Source: Thermogemmatispora carboxidivorans (GTDB taxonomy: Bacteria > Chloroflexota > Ktedonobacteria > Ktedonobacterales > Ktedonobacteraceae). Taken from it: a stretch of 64,000 nt of DNA. A model generated the notes under the pieces. The model ran no database searches, had not been told where the DNA came from, and worked only from the letters and a program-made list of their open reading frames with translations. The position numbers were made by a program, and so were the translations under genes. The stretch is from NCBI RefSeq assembly GCF_000702505.1, contig NZ_JNIM01000001.1, forward strand, positions 186,001 through 250,000. The letters run 5' to 3'. Below are positions 51,105 through 59,074 of this stretch, one piece after another (position 1 is the first letter of the stretch; every line of letters begins with the position of its first letter).

Positions 51105-52133
51105 ATGACCAGGACGCGCGTGGAGGCGGTCCACATCGTCTGGATCACCGCGGGCCTGGGCTGTGATGGCGACTCGGTCTCAATTACGGCGGCCAGTCAG
51201 CCAAGCCTGGAGGATGTGATCCTGGGGGCGATTCCGGGACTTCCCCGCGTCTATTTGCACAATCCTGTCCTCGCCTATGAGTTGGGCGGCGACAGCTTTA
51301 TGACCTGGTGGTACCAGGCCGAACGCGGCGAGCTTGATCCCTTTGTGCTGGTGGTCGAAGGCTCGATCCCCAATGAGCGCATTAAGCGCGAAGGCTACTG
51401 GGCCGCGTTGGGGACCGATCCGGCAACCGGACAGCCGATCACGACCTGTGAGTGGATCGATCGTCTGGCGCCGAAGGCCTGGGCGGTGGTGGCCATCGGG
51501 ACCTGCGCGACCTATGGCGGTATCCACGCGATGCAGGGGAATCCCACCGGAGCGATGGGCCTCGCCGACTATCTGGGCCACGGCTGGAAGTCCTGGGCCG
51601 GAATCCCCATTGTCAATGTCCCTGGCTGCCCCGTGCAACCAGACAATTTCATGGAGACGCTCCTCTACTTGCTCTACCAGGCGGCAGGTCTGGCCCCGAT
51701 GATCCCCCTCGACGACCTCGGGCGCCCTACCTGGCTCTTCGGCAGAACCGTGCACGAGGGCTGTGACCGCGGCAGCTACTACGAGCAGGGGGATTTCGCC
51801 ACGGAGTATGGTGCTCCCCAGTGCCTGGTGAAACTCGGTTGCTGGGGCCCGGTGGTCCAGTGCAATGTGCCGAAGCGGGGATGGATGGCCGGTCTGGGTG
51901 GCTGCCCCAATGTGGGTGGCATCTGTATCGGTTGCACGATGCCCGGCTTCCCCGATAAGTTTATGCCCTTCATGGATGAGCCGCCTGGCGCCAAGCTGTC
52001 TACTGGCATCGCCGGCGCCTATGGTGGCGCGATTCGGGCGCTGCGCAATATTACGAAGTCGACGCTCAATAAAGAGCCTTCGTGGCGCCATAAGGGCCGC
52101 GAGCTGGCGACCGGCTATCAGCCGCGCTGGTAG
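51105..52133 (+). CDS. hhyS: [NiFe]-hydrogenase small subunit, group 1h (HhyS)
   Basis: The 342-residue subunit carries the iron-sulfur clusters that take electrons from the active site. It has no twin-arginine signal peptide, as expected for group 1h. The proximal-cluster motif, CxGC in most hydrogenases, reads C20-D-G-D23, with Asp in place of the second Cys. The next conserved blocks are GTCATYGG and VPGCPVQPDN. Distal and medial cluster cysteines lie in VHEGCDRGSYYEQGDF, KLGCWGPVVQCNVPKRGW and NVGGICIGCTMPGFPD. The family is known to oxidise H2 at trace concentration and in the presence of O2. A strong AAGGAGG precedes the ATG. It is the first gene of a long operon. Confidence 0.95.
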   Translation: MTRTRVEAVHIVWITAGLGCDGDSVSITAASQPSLEDVILGAIPGLPRVYLHNPVLAYELGGDSFMTWWYQAERGELDPFVLVVEGSIPNERIKREGYWAALGTDPATGQPITTCEWIDRLAPKAWAVVAIGTCATYGGIHAMQGNPTGAMGLADYLGHGWKSWAGIPIVNVPGCPVQPDNFMETLLYLLYQAAGLAPMIPLDDLGRPTWLFGRTVHEGCDRGSYYEQGDFATEYGAPQCLVKLGCWGPVVQCNVPKRGWMAGLGGCPNVGGICIGCTMPGFPDKFMPFMDEPPGAKLSTGIAGAYGGAIRALRNITKSTLNKEPSWRHKGRELATGYQPRW

Positions 52134-52333
52134 AGAGGAAACGACTGACGCCTCCTGACGGGTGACAGCGCCCGAGCCTTATTCCGCTCAGGTTGCTGTG
52201 TGCAGGTCTCTCTGTCTTGTTTTGCTTGTCTAGATGCTTGCTTATGGCGGCAGGAGCGGCAGTGGTGGGGGGTGTTGCTCGCCGTTTCCGCTCTCTGGCT
52301 GGCTGGTGCCTGTTCGGCAAAGGAGAGAGCACG

Positions 52334-54130
52334 ATGACCACTGAGGTGCGACGTCAGGCAGCCCCAGCTGAGCCTGGCCAGATCATTGAAATGGCCTGGG
52401 ACCCGATTACGCGCATTGTGGGCAGCCTGGGAATCTATACCAAGATCGATTTCAAGAAGCGGCAGGTGGTGGAGTGCTACAGCACGTCGTCGATCTTCCG
52501 CGGCTATAGCATTTTCCTGAAGGGCAAGGACCCGCGCGATGCCCATTTCATCACCAGCCGCATCTGCGGGATCTGCGGGGATAATCACGCCACCTGCTCG
52601 GTCTATGCCCAGAATATGGCCTACGGGGTGAAGCCGCCGGCCCTCGGCGAGTGGATTCTCAACCTGGGCGAGGCGGCGGAGTATATGTTTGACCACAACA
52701 TCTTTCAGGAGAACCTGGTCGGGGTCGATTTCTGCGAGCAGATGGTGCGGGAGACCAATCCTGGGGTCTGGGAGCTGGCCCAGAAGACTGAGGCCCCGCA
52801 CGCCAGGGACCACGGCTATCGCACGATCGCCGATATTATGCGGGCGCTCAATCCCTTCACGGGCGAGTTCTATCGCGAGGCGCTGCAGATGAGCCGCCTG
52901 ACGCGCGAGAAGTTCTGCTTGATGGAGGGGCGCCACGTGCATCCGTCGACGCTCTATCCTGGCGGCGTAGGAACGGTGGCCACTGTCCAGCTTTTCACCG
53001 ATTATCTGGTACGCCTGATGAAGTATGTGGAATTCATGAAGAAGGTCGTGCCGCTGCATGACGACCTCTTCGATTTCTTCTATCAGGCCCTGCCCGGCTA
53101 TGAAAAGGTAGGCCAGCGGCGGATTCTGCTGGGCTGCTGGGGCTCGTTCCAGGACCCCGAGGTCTGCGACTACGAGTATCGCACGATGGACAAGTGGGGG
53201 CGGGCGATGTTCGTGACGCCGGGCGTGGTGGTCGATGGCGAGCTGGTGACGACGAGCCTGGTCGATATCAATCTCGGCATTCGCATTCTGCTGGGCAGCT
53301 CCTACTACGAGGATTGGGAGAACGAGCGGACCTTTGTGGATCGGGATCCGCTGGGCAACCCGGTCGATCAGCGCCATCCCTGGAACCAGACGACGATTCC
53401 GAAGCCGCAGAAGCGCGATTTCAAGGGGAAGTATAGCTGGGTGATGTCGCCGCGCTGGTACGATAAGCGCACGGGGCAGTACCTGGCGCTGGATACTGGC
53501 GGCGGGCCGCTGGCGCGTCTGTGGGTGACGGCGCTGGCGGGTCTGGTCGATCTGGGTGGCTACATTAAGGCGACGGGGCACAGCGTGAAGATCCGCTTGC
53601 CGAAGACGGCCCTCAAGCCCGAGGTCGAGTTTGAGTGGAAGATTCCGAAGTGGAGCAATGCCCTGGAGCGTGATCGGGCCCGCTCGTACTTCCAGGCCTA
53701 TGCGGCGGCGGTGGCGCTCTATTGTGTGGAGAAGGCGCTGGGAGAGATCCGCGCGGGTCGTACGAAGACCTGGAGCGATTTTACGGTGCCCAAGGAGGCG
53801 ATCGGCTGCGGCTTCCACGAGGCGGTGCGTGGAGTGCTCTCGCACCATCTGGTGATCGAGAACGGCAAGATTGCCAACTATCACCCCTATCCGCCGACGC
53901 CCTGGAATGCCAGTGTGCGCGATGTTTATGGGACGCCGGGCCCCTACGAGGATGCGGTGCAGAATACGCCGATCTTCGAGGAGAATGGTCCCGACAAGTT
54001 TAAGGGCATTGATATCATGCGGGCAGTGCGGAGCTTCGATCCGTGCCTGCCCTGTGGGGTGCATATGTATCTGGGGGACGGCAAGGAGCTGGAGGTAGTG
54101 CATTCGCCGACCTTCGGGCGCGTGCCGTAG
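52334..54130 (+). CDS. hhyL: [NiFe]-hydrogenase large subunit, group 1h (HhyL)
   Basis: The 598-residue catalytic subunit binds the NiFe(CN)2CO centre through C78/C81 (RICGICG) and C571/C574 (DPCLPCGVH). The sequence ends 21 residues past the last histidine, so it needs C-terminal cleavage, in agreement with the endopeptidase gene in this operon. The start ATG 52334 has AAAGGAGAG upstream. An in-frame start at 52193 would add 47 residues including a hydrophobic stretch not found in the family. It lies 200 bases after hhyS. The overall length agrees with group 1h large subunits. Confidence 0.96.
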   Translation: MTTEVRRQAAPAEPGQIIEMAWDPITRIVGSLGIYTKIDFKKRQVVECYSTSSIFRGYSIFLKGKDPRDAHFITSRICGICGDNHATCSVYAQNMAYGVKPPALGEWILNLGEAAEYMFDHNIFQENLVGVDFCEQMVRETNPGVWELAQKTEAPHARDHGYRTIADIMRALNPFTGEFYREALQMSRLTREKFCLMEGRHVHPSTLYPGGVGTVATVQLFTDYLVRLMKYVEFMKKVVPLHDDLFDFFYQALPGYEKVGQRRILLGCWGSFQDPEVCDYEYRTMDKWGRAMFVTPGVVVDGELVTTSLVDINLGIRILLGSSYYEDWENERTFVDRDPLGNPVDQRHPWNQTTIPKPQKRDFKGKYSWVMSPRWYDKRTGQYLALDTGGGPLARLWVTALAGLVDLGGYIKATGHSVKIRLPKTALKPEVEFEWKIPKWSNALERDRARSYFQAYAAAVALYCVEKALGEIRAGRTKTWSDFTVPKEAIGCGFHEAVRGVLSHHLVIENGKIANYHPYPPTPWNASVRDVYGTPGPYEDAVQNTPIFEENGPDKFKGIDIMRAVRSFDPCLPCGVHMYLGDGKELEVVHSPTFGRVP

Positions 54131-54225
54131 TGTGGAGGAGCTGAGAGGCCCCGCTGAGCTGCCTGCACCGCCCGCGGTTGGGCCGTGTGCCGGGGCGGGC
54201 AGCGCTCATTGAGGAGGAGAAGGCT

Positions 54226-54894
54226 ATGGGCAGCGATGTGCAGGGGCGTCAGGGAGGTCAGGAGCCTCATCCGGCTGCGGAGATTGAGCGCTTGCTGGCC
54301 GAGGTTGAGAGACTGTCCGATCCCCAGGCGCGCGCCTTGGCGGAGGAGCTGATCCGGGCGCTGGTGGCGCTCTATGGCGAGGGCCTGCGGCGGATCGTGG
54401 AGCTGCTGGCCGCCGTGGATGGCTCGCAGACGTCCGCGACCTCTTCTGGGGGGCGCCTGCTCGATCTGCTGGCGCGCGATGAGTTGGTCGCCGCTCTCTT
54501 GCTCTTACATGATGTGCACCCTGTCCCTCTCAGAGAGCGGCTGGAGCAGGCGCTTGAGGAGGTGCGGCCTGTGGTACGGGGGTATGGCGGTGAGCTGGAG
54601 CTGCTGCACCTGACAGAAGGGGTGGCCTCGTTGCGCCTGAGCGGGGGCTGTCGCGGTTGTGCCGCCTCGCTTCAGTACCTGCAGCAGAGGATCGAAGAGG
54701 CGGTGTATCGTGTGGCTCCCGATTTGAACGGGTTGGAGATCGAGGGGATTGCTGAGGCGGAGGGTGGGACGGTGGAGCCGTCGCCGTCGCGGAGCGGGAC
54801 GCCGGTCCCGGTGGTCTTTGTCCCGCGGCGGCGCGGCAGCGCTCCTGTGGCGGTAGCGGCCCAGGAGCGCGGAACCAGGGCGGGAGAGGGGTGA
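54226..54894 (+). CDS. NifU-like C-terminal domain protein of the hydrogenase operon
   Basis: The 222-residue protein has a helical N-terminal part (ERLLAEVERLSDPQARALAEELIRAL, probably a coiled coil), a middle region, and a NifU C-terminal domain with the Fe-S CxxC in LSGGCRGCAASL, preceded by the typical VRPVVRGYGGELELL. A Pro/Arg-rich disordered tail follows. NifU-C domains bind or transfer Fe-S clusters. This gene directly follows hhyL, and delivery of a cluster to the unusual HhyS is a reasonable inference. The start at 54226 is given by GAGGAGGAGAAGG upstream. Confidence 0.82.
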   Translation: MGSDVQGRQGGQEPHPAAEIERLLAEVERLSDPQARALAEELIRALVALYGEGLRRIVELLAAVDGSQTSATSSGGRLLDLLARDELVAALLLLHDVHPVPLRERLEQALEEVRPVVRGYGGELELLHLTEGVASLRLSGGCRGCAASLQYLQQRIEEAVYRVAPDLNGLEIEGIAEAEGGTVEPSPSRSGTPVPVVFVPRRRGSAPVAVAAQERGTRAGEG

Positions 54895-54897
54895 GCG

Positions 54898-55677
54898 GTG
54901 ATGAAGAGGGTAGGCAGCGCGTGGCCGGGGCCGGACCTGGCGCGGCTCTCCTGGCGTGAGGAGACGGGTGCTACAAGCGGGCCACATGCCGGCCAGGCTC
55001 CGATGGCGCTCCCGTTGGGCGCGTTGCGGCGCTTCGTGTCGCGCGAAGGTCAGCCGCAGCGCCGCCCCCTGGAGCGCTGCGAGCTATGCCGGGCAGTGCT
55101 GTTGCCAACTCATCACCATCTGTTGGCCCCCGAGCGGCGTCAGGTGCTGTGTGTCTGCGATCCGTGTGCGCTACTTTTCCGGGCCGGGACCCAGCTCGGC
55201 CAGGGCCAGTATCGCTTGATCCCCGAGCGGTATCGCTGGCTACGTGACCTGGCGCTGACTGATGCCGAATGGGAGGCCTTGGGCTTGCCGGTGAACCTGG
55301 TCTATCTCTTCTACAGTACACCGGCAGGGCGGCTGCTGGCTTTCTATCCGGGGCCTGCGGGGGCGACGGAGTCCTTGCTGGATCTCGACGGCTGGCAGGG
55401 GTTGGTCGCCCGCTATCCGCTGCTGGGGGAGCTGCTGCCCGATGTCGAGGCGCTGCTGATCAATCGGGTCCGTGGGGCGCGCGAGACCTATCTGGTCCCG
55501 ATCGATGTCTGCTTTCGTCTGACAGGTCTGATTCGGGCCAACTGGCGCGGCCTGAGTGGCGGCGCCGAGCTTGAGCGCGCTCTGGCCAGTTTTTTCGCTG
55601 ATCTGCAGGCACGGGCTGAGGTGGTCGCTGTTGAACGCACGGCGCCGGACCGTGGGGAAGGGGAAGATGATGCCTGA
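54898..55677 (+). CDS. Hydrogenase-operon protein of unknown function (DUF5947-like, by recall)
   Basis: The 259-residue soluble protein follows the NifU-like gene by three bases and starts GTG-ATG. A probable metal site lies at about residues 60-95: ERCELCRAVLLPTHHHLL then VLCVCDPCALLF, with five cysteines and several histidines, in zinc-ribbon or rubredoxin-like spacing. The second half is alpha/beta (YLFYSTPAGRLLAFYPGPAG, LINRVRGARETYLVPIDVCFRLTGLI). From memory it resembles the DUF5947 family known from actinobacterial hydrogenase loci, but I could not check. Its end overlaps the next gene, so it is likely to be co-translated. Confidence 0.78.
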   Translation: MMKRVGSAWPGPDLARLSWREETGATSGPHAGQAPMALPLGALRRFVSREGQPQRRPLERCELCRAVLLPTHHHLLAPERRQVLCVCDPCALLFRAGTQLGQGQYRLIPERYRWLRDLALTDAEWEALGLPVNLVYLFYSTPAGRLLAFYPGPAGATESLLDLDGWQGLVARYPLLGELLPDVEALLINRVRGARETYLVPIDVCFRLTGLIRANWRGLSGGAELERALASFFADLQARAEVVAVERTAPDRGEGEDDA

Positions 55678-56326
55678 TCTTGAGTTTGCCATTCTGGGCG
55701 CAGCTGTGCCAGCCTATGCCGCCGCTCCCATGCTGCTCTTTCGGCTGCAGGTCAGCAATCGAATGCCCAGAGAGCCAGTGCAGAGCGTGGCCGTGCGGAC
55801 CCAGATCCAGATCGAGGCCACGCGCCGCCGCTATAGTCCAGCAGCTCAGGCGCGCCTGCTGGAGGTCTTCGGGGAGCCGGCGCGCTGGGGTGAAACCGTG
55901 CGCCCACTCCTCTGGACTCATGCCGGGACGGTGGTGCCGGCTTTCAGCGAGCGCACCGAGGTCGAGCTGCCGGTACCCTGTACCTACGATTTCGAGGTGG
56001 TCAGCACCAAATATTTTGCTGCCCTGGAAGGCGAGGAGGGAGCCATTCCGCTGCGCTTCTTCTTCAGCGGCACGGTCTTCTACGAGAGCGAAGAGGGGCG
56101 TCTCCAGGTCGCACCGATCCCCTGGTCGAAGGAGGCCGCCTTTGATCTGCCGCTGGCTTGCTGGCGCGAGCTGATCGCCCACTTCTACCCCGGGAGCGCC
56201 TGGCTGCGCCTGCAGCGCCAGATCTTTGACCGGCTCGCTGCCTACAAGATGGCTCACGGCCTGCCGACCTGGGATGAGACCGTGCTGCGCCTGCTAGAGG
56301 CGGCAGAACAGGAGGGAAGGCAGTGA
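55667..56326 (+). CDS. Hydrogenase-operon protein of unknown function (DUF6084-like, by recall)
   Basis: The 219-residue protein starts inside the end of its neighbour (ATGATG at 55667) behind AAGGGGAAG. It is beta-rich, with LEFAILGAAVPAYAAAPMLLFRLQVSNR at the N-terminus, then VAVRTQIQIEATRRRYS, PCTYDFEVVSTKYFAAL and FYPGSAWLRLQRQIFDRLAAYK. There are few cysteines and no membrane segment. From memory it matches DUF6084, conserved beside group 1h hydrogenases. A role in maturation, electron transfer or docking is possible but unknown. GTGA links it to the next gene. Confidence 0.75.
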   Translation: MMPDLEFAILGAAVPAYAAAPMLLFRLQVSNRMPREPVQSVAVRTQIQIEATRRRYSPAAQARLLEVFGEPARWGETVRPLLWTHAGTVVPAFSERTEVELPVPCTYDFEVVSTKYFAALEGEEGAIPLRFFFSGTVFYESEEGRLQVAPIPWSKEAAFDLPLACWRELIAHFYPGSAWLRLQRQIFDRLAAYKMAHGLPTWDETVLRLLEAAEQEGRQ

Positions 56327-57396
56327 GGAAGCTGGAGGAGGTCCAGGCCATTGCCGAGGCGGTACTCTATGAGGGCTATCTGCTCTACCCATACCGTCAC
56401 TCGGCCCTCAAGAACCGGCAGCGCTGGACCTATGGCGTGGTCTATCCGCGCGCTTACAGCGAAGCTGGTGGCGAGGTCGAGCCCTGGTGCATGCAGACGG
56501 AGTGTCTGCTTGAGGTCAATCCGGGGCGGGAGGGCAAGACGCAGCTCTCTGTCTCTGTGCGTTTCCTGCACTTGATGCGCTGCAGGCGCGAAGGCGAGCG
56601 CCACGGCCAGGGAGAGGAGCAGGAGCAGCTCCGGGAGGCGCCACTCTGGGCGGAAGCCCCTTTTGACGGTGTCTGGGAGGAAGGAGTCGAGCGCACGGTC
56701 AGCGCGACGGCACTCTCATTGACTGAGCTGCTTCAGTCCGGGCGGCGCCTGCCTTTCGCCTTTCCGGCGCGGGGCCTGGTCGAGGGGGAGCCTCTTGGGG
56801 GAAGAGCGAGCGGATCAGGGAGCATTGTGCGTGAGGGGCAAGCCCTGAGCGGCGAGGTAGACGTCGCCGCTGAGGCTGTGCCCGGGCGAGCGCATCTCTA
56901 CAAGCTGCGCGTCACCATTACGAATACGACCCCGGTGGAGAAGCCAGCAGAGCTACGGGCGCAGGAGGCCCTGCTCGCGGCCTGCGTCTCGACGCATACC
57001 ATCCTTCAGGTGGAAGGAGGCGCCTTTGTCTCCCTGATAGAGCCGCCGGCGGAGCTGCGCCAGGTGGCAGCCTCCTGTCAGAACCGTGGCACCTGGCCGG
57101 TGCTGGTCGGCGAGCCAGGTGAGCGTGACAGCCTGCTCTCGGCGCCCATCATTCTCTACGACTATCCACAGATTGCCCCCGAAAGTCCAGCTCCGCTCTT
57201 CGACGGGACCGAGATCGATGAACTGTTAGCCTTGCGCATCATGACGCTGGCCGATGAGGAGAAGGAGCAGATTCGCCGCGGCGATGCCCGTGGGCGGGCC
57301 GTGCTGGAACAGATCGAGCGTCTGACTCCAGAGCAGTTTCTGCAGCTTCACGGCACCATTCGCAGCCTGCGTGCGCTGGGGGAGGGTGAGCCATGA
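56323..57396 (+). CDS. Conserved hydrogenase-operon protein, unknown function (357 residues)
   Basis: This protein starts with GTG in a GTGA overlap. The N-terminal 70 residues are well structured (VLYEGYLLYPYRHSALKNRQRWTYGVVYPRAYSE, then PWCMQTECLLEV), and the rest is mostly beta-sheet-like with an acidic loop. The YPYR and RWTYG elements look like a conserved signature. It is soluble, with four to five scattered cysteines. I do not recognise it. The coupling with both neighbours implies a shared task with hydrogenase assembly or electron transfer. Confidence 0.72.
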   Translation: MRKLEEVQAIAEAVLYEGYLLYPYRHSALKNRQRWTYGVVYPRAYSEAGGEVEPWCMQTECLLEVNPGREGKTQLSVSVRFLHLMRCRREGERHGQGEEQEQLREAPLWAEAPFDGVWEEGVERTVSATALSLTELLQSGRRLPFAFPARGLVEGEPLGGRASGSGSIVREGQALSGEVDVAAEAVPGRAHLYKLRVTITNTTPVEKPAELRAQEALLAACVSTHTILQVEGGAFVSLIEPPAELRQVAASCQNRGTWPVLVGEPGERDSLLSAPIILYDYPQIAPESPAPLFDGTEIDELLALRIMTLADEEKEQIRRGDARGRAVLEQIERLTPEQFLQLHGTIRSLRALGEGEP

Positions 57397-57770
57397 GTCT
57401 CGCGAATGGCAACGGAAACGGCAACGGCTGGATCTTCCCAGGAGAGGACTATCCACCACCGGAGATGATTACCGTCGCGGGGCGCCAGGTGAGGGCGGGC
57501 ACGCGCGTGCGCCTCTGCCCAGGGCGAGCACGTCAGGGGCGCCTGGCCGATGCCTTTGATCTGCTGCTGGATGGCCGCACCGGGCGCGTCGAGGTCATCC
57601 AACAAGACTTCGAGAACCGCCTCTATCTGGTGGTCACCCTCGATGATGATCCCGGCAGAGAGCAATGGGACGAGCGCGTCTTACCTGGTCACCGCTTCTT
57701 CTTTTTCCCGGAAGAAGTGGAGCCGCTCGAAGCGGACGAAGATAACGAGCGAGACGGAGGGCGACTATGA
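57393..57770 (+). CDS. Small conserved hydrogenase-operon protein, unknown function (125 residues)
   Basis: The ATG overlaps the previous stop (ATGA). A Gly/Asn repeat (NGNGNGNGW) precedes a beta-rich core with RQVRAGTRVRLCPGRARQGRLADAF, GRTGRVEVIQQDFENRLYLVVTLDDDPG and HRFFFFPEEVEPL. The pattern resembles an SH3-like barrel, compatible with a HypC- or KOW-type small chaperone, but this is speculation. The acidic tail overlaps the next gene by four bases. Confidence 0.7.
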   Translation: MSLANGNGNGNGWIFPGEDYPPPEMITVAGRQVRAGTRVRLCPGRARQGRLADAFDLLLDGRTGRVEVIQQDFENRLYLVVTLDDDPGREQWDERVLPGHRFFFFPEEVEPLEADEDNERDGGRL

Positions 57771-58396
57771 ATAGCCTGAGCCGCGATGAGCGGTCCGCCT
57801 GGCCTGAGCAGGAGAAGGCCGTGTTGCAGGCTTTAGAAGAAGCCTTTGCCCTCTCGGCCCGCGGGGGACTGCGCCGCCTGCTGGTGGCTGGCATTGGCAA
57901 TATCTTTCTGGGCGACGATGGTTTCGGCTGCACGGTGGCTCAGCGGGCGCGCGGACGCTATCCGCTGGGGGTGGAAGTGGTCGACTTTGGCATTCGGGGT
58001 CTGGAGCTGGCCTATGCGCTCCTTGACGGCTACGAGGCGCTGATCCTCATCGATGCCGTGCCGCGCGGCGGCAGTCCGGGGACCCTCTATCTGCTCAAGC
58101 CGCTGCTTCCCCCAGCAGATCAGGCAGCCGATCTGGCTGCTGGCAAGCTCGGTCTGGAGGCGCATAGCCTTGATCCCGTGCGCATCCTGACCTATGCCCG
58201 TGCGCTAGGGGCGCCGCCCATTCCGACCTTGCTGATTGGCTGCGAGCCGGCCCCTCTGGCGGATGATGCCGATGAGGAAGAGCTGCAGATGGGACTTAGT
58301 CCCCCCGTGCAGGGGGCGGTCGAACGCGCTCTGTGCATACTCGACACCGTGGTCAGGCAGCTCTGCCAGGGCTCGGGTTCGGCTGAGACTGTCTAG
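57767..58396 (+). CDS. Hydrogenase maturation endopeptidase (HyaD/HybD/HupD family)
   Basis: The 209-residue protease removes the C-terminal peptide of the large subunit after nickel insertion. The core begins LLVAGIGNIFLGDDGFGC with the nickel-sensing GDDGFG, then ELAYALLDGYEALILIDAVPRGG with the second acidic ligand, and LEAHSLDPVRIL with the histidine. An N-terminal extension of about 35 residues and a C-terminal tail distinguish it from the 150-165 residue E. coli enzymes. Together with the 21-residue tail on HhyL it is the expected processing partner. Confidence 0.93.
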   Translation: MNSLSRDERSAWPEQEKAVLQALEEAFALSARGGLRRLLVAGIGNIFLGDDGFGCTVAQRARGRYPLGVEVVDFGIRGLELAYALLDGYEALILIDAVPRGGSPGTLYLLKPLLPPADQAADLAAGKLGLEAHSLDPVRILTYARALGAPPIPTLLIGCEPAPLADDADEEELQMGLSPPVQGAVERALCILDTVVRQLCQGSGSAETV

Positions 58397-58449
58397 TACT
58401 GGCGCGAGAACGCGCCTTGCTCTCACTCACTGAAAGGAGGCACCTACCA

Positions 58450-58554
58450 ATGGTCAAGTGGATCATGAGCACCATTGTCCTGGCGCTGCTGTTGCTTGTG
58501 CTCAGGCAGCAGCTTCCCGATATTCAGCGTTATTTGCGGATTCGCTCCATGTAG
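58450..58554 (+). CDS. 34-residue single-helix membrane peptide in the hydrogenase operon
   Basis: A short open frame (34 codons) with AAAGGAGG 11 bases upstream. The peptide is MVKWIMSTIVLALLLLVL, one hydrophobic helix, followed by the polar RQQLPDIQRYLRIRSM. The LPDIQRYLRIRSM tail is the kind of motif I recall from DUF6893 peptides near group 1h hydrogenases in actinobacteria, but this was not checked. Its placement directly after the maturation protease in the same operon, its perfect RBS, and its amphipathic tail argue that it is real. It could anchor or link the soluble hydrogenase to the membrane. Confidence 0.75.
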   Translation: MVKWIMSTIVLALLLLVLRQQLPDIQRYLRIRSM

Positions 58555-58675
58555 AGAGAGGGGAGCTGGCCGTGTACAGCGGCGCCTATGAGCGAGCGGG
58601 CGCTGGAGGATGGCGGGGGCCGAGCAAACACAGGCAGGCCCCGGGCGATCGAGACAGGCGAAAGGTGGGGTGGCG

Positions 58676-59062
58676 ATGCATGAGCTAGCGCTTGCTGAAA
58701 GCATTATCGAGGTGGTAGAGGCCAGGGCGGAAGAATGCGGCGTACAGCGAGTGCGGACGGTGCATCTGCGCGTGGGCGAAGCCAGCGGTGTCCTGGTGGA
58801 GGCCCTGCAAGCGGCCTTTGCCATGCTGGCTTCGCTCTCGCCCGCTCTGGCTGAGGCCCGGCTGGCGATCGAGATCACTCCACATCGGGCCTGGTGCGAG
58901 CCGTGTGCCCATGCTTTTGCCGTTGTGGACTTCGTCGCGCGCTGTCCTGCCTGTGGCGCCTGGTCCACGCGCATCCTCTCGGGCACCGAGTTGCAGATTC
59001 TCGACATGGAGGTTGCGGCTGACAACGAGCAAGAGAACCCGGGGCGGGAGAACAACGGATGA
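58676..59062 (+). CDS. hypA: Hydrogenase nickel metallochaperone HypA
   Basis: The 128-residue protein begins MHELALAESII, with the N-terminal Met-His-Glu needed for nickel binding. The zinc-ribbon is CEPC then CPAC near residues 80-104. HypA delivers nickel to the large subunit with HypB. The ATG at 58676 is fixed by MHEL. An in-frame frame begins upstream at 58610, but that would bury the motif. A 14-residue tail is polar. Confidence 0.95.
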   Translation: MHELALAESIIEVVEARAEECGVQRVRTVHLRVGEASGVLVEALQAAFAMLASLSPALAEARLAIEITPHRAWCEPCAHAFAVVDFVARCPACGAWSTRILSGTELQILDMEVAADNEQENPGRENNG

Positions 59063-59074
59063 GGAGCGGTAGCT

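Noticed and set aside
52118..54103. 661-codon frame antisense to hhyL
   Set aside because: Shadow of the hydrogenase large subunit. It has His- and Arg-rich composition and no recognisable domain.
58572..58688. A second small frame (38 codons) between the 34-residue peptide and hypA
   Set aside because: It starts with GTG behind GGGGAGCTGG and overlaps the hypA start, but the peptide is low-complexity and Arg/Gly-rich with no hydrophobic or conserved pattern.
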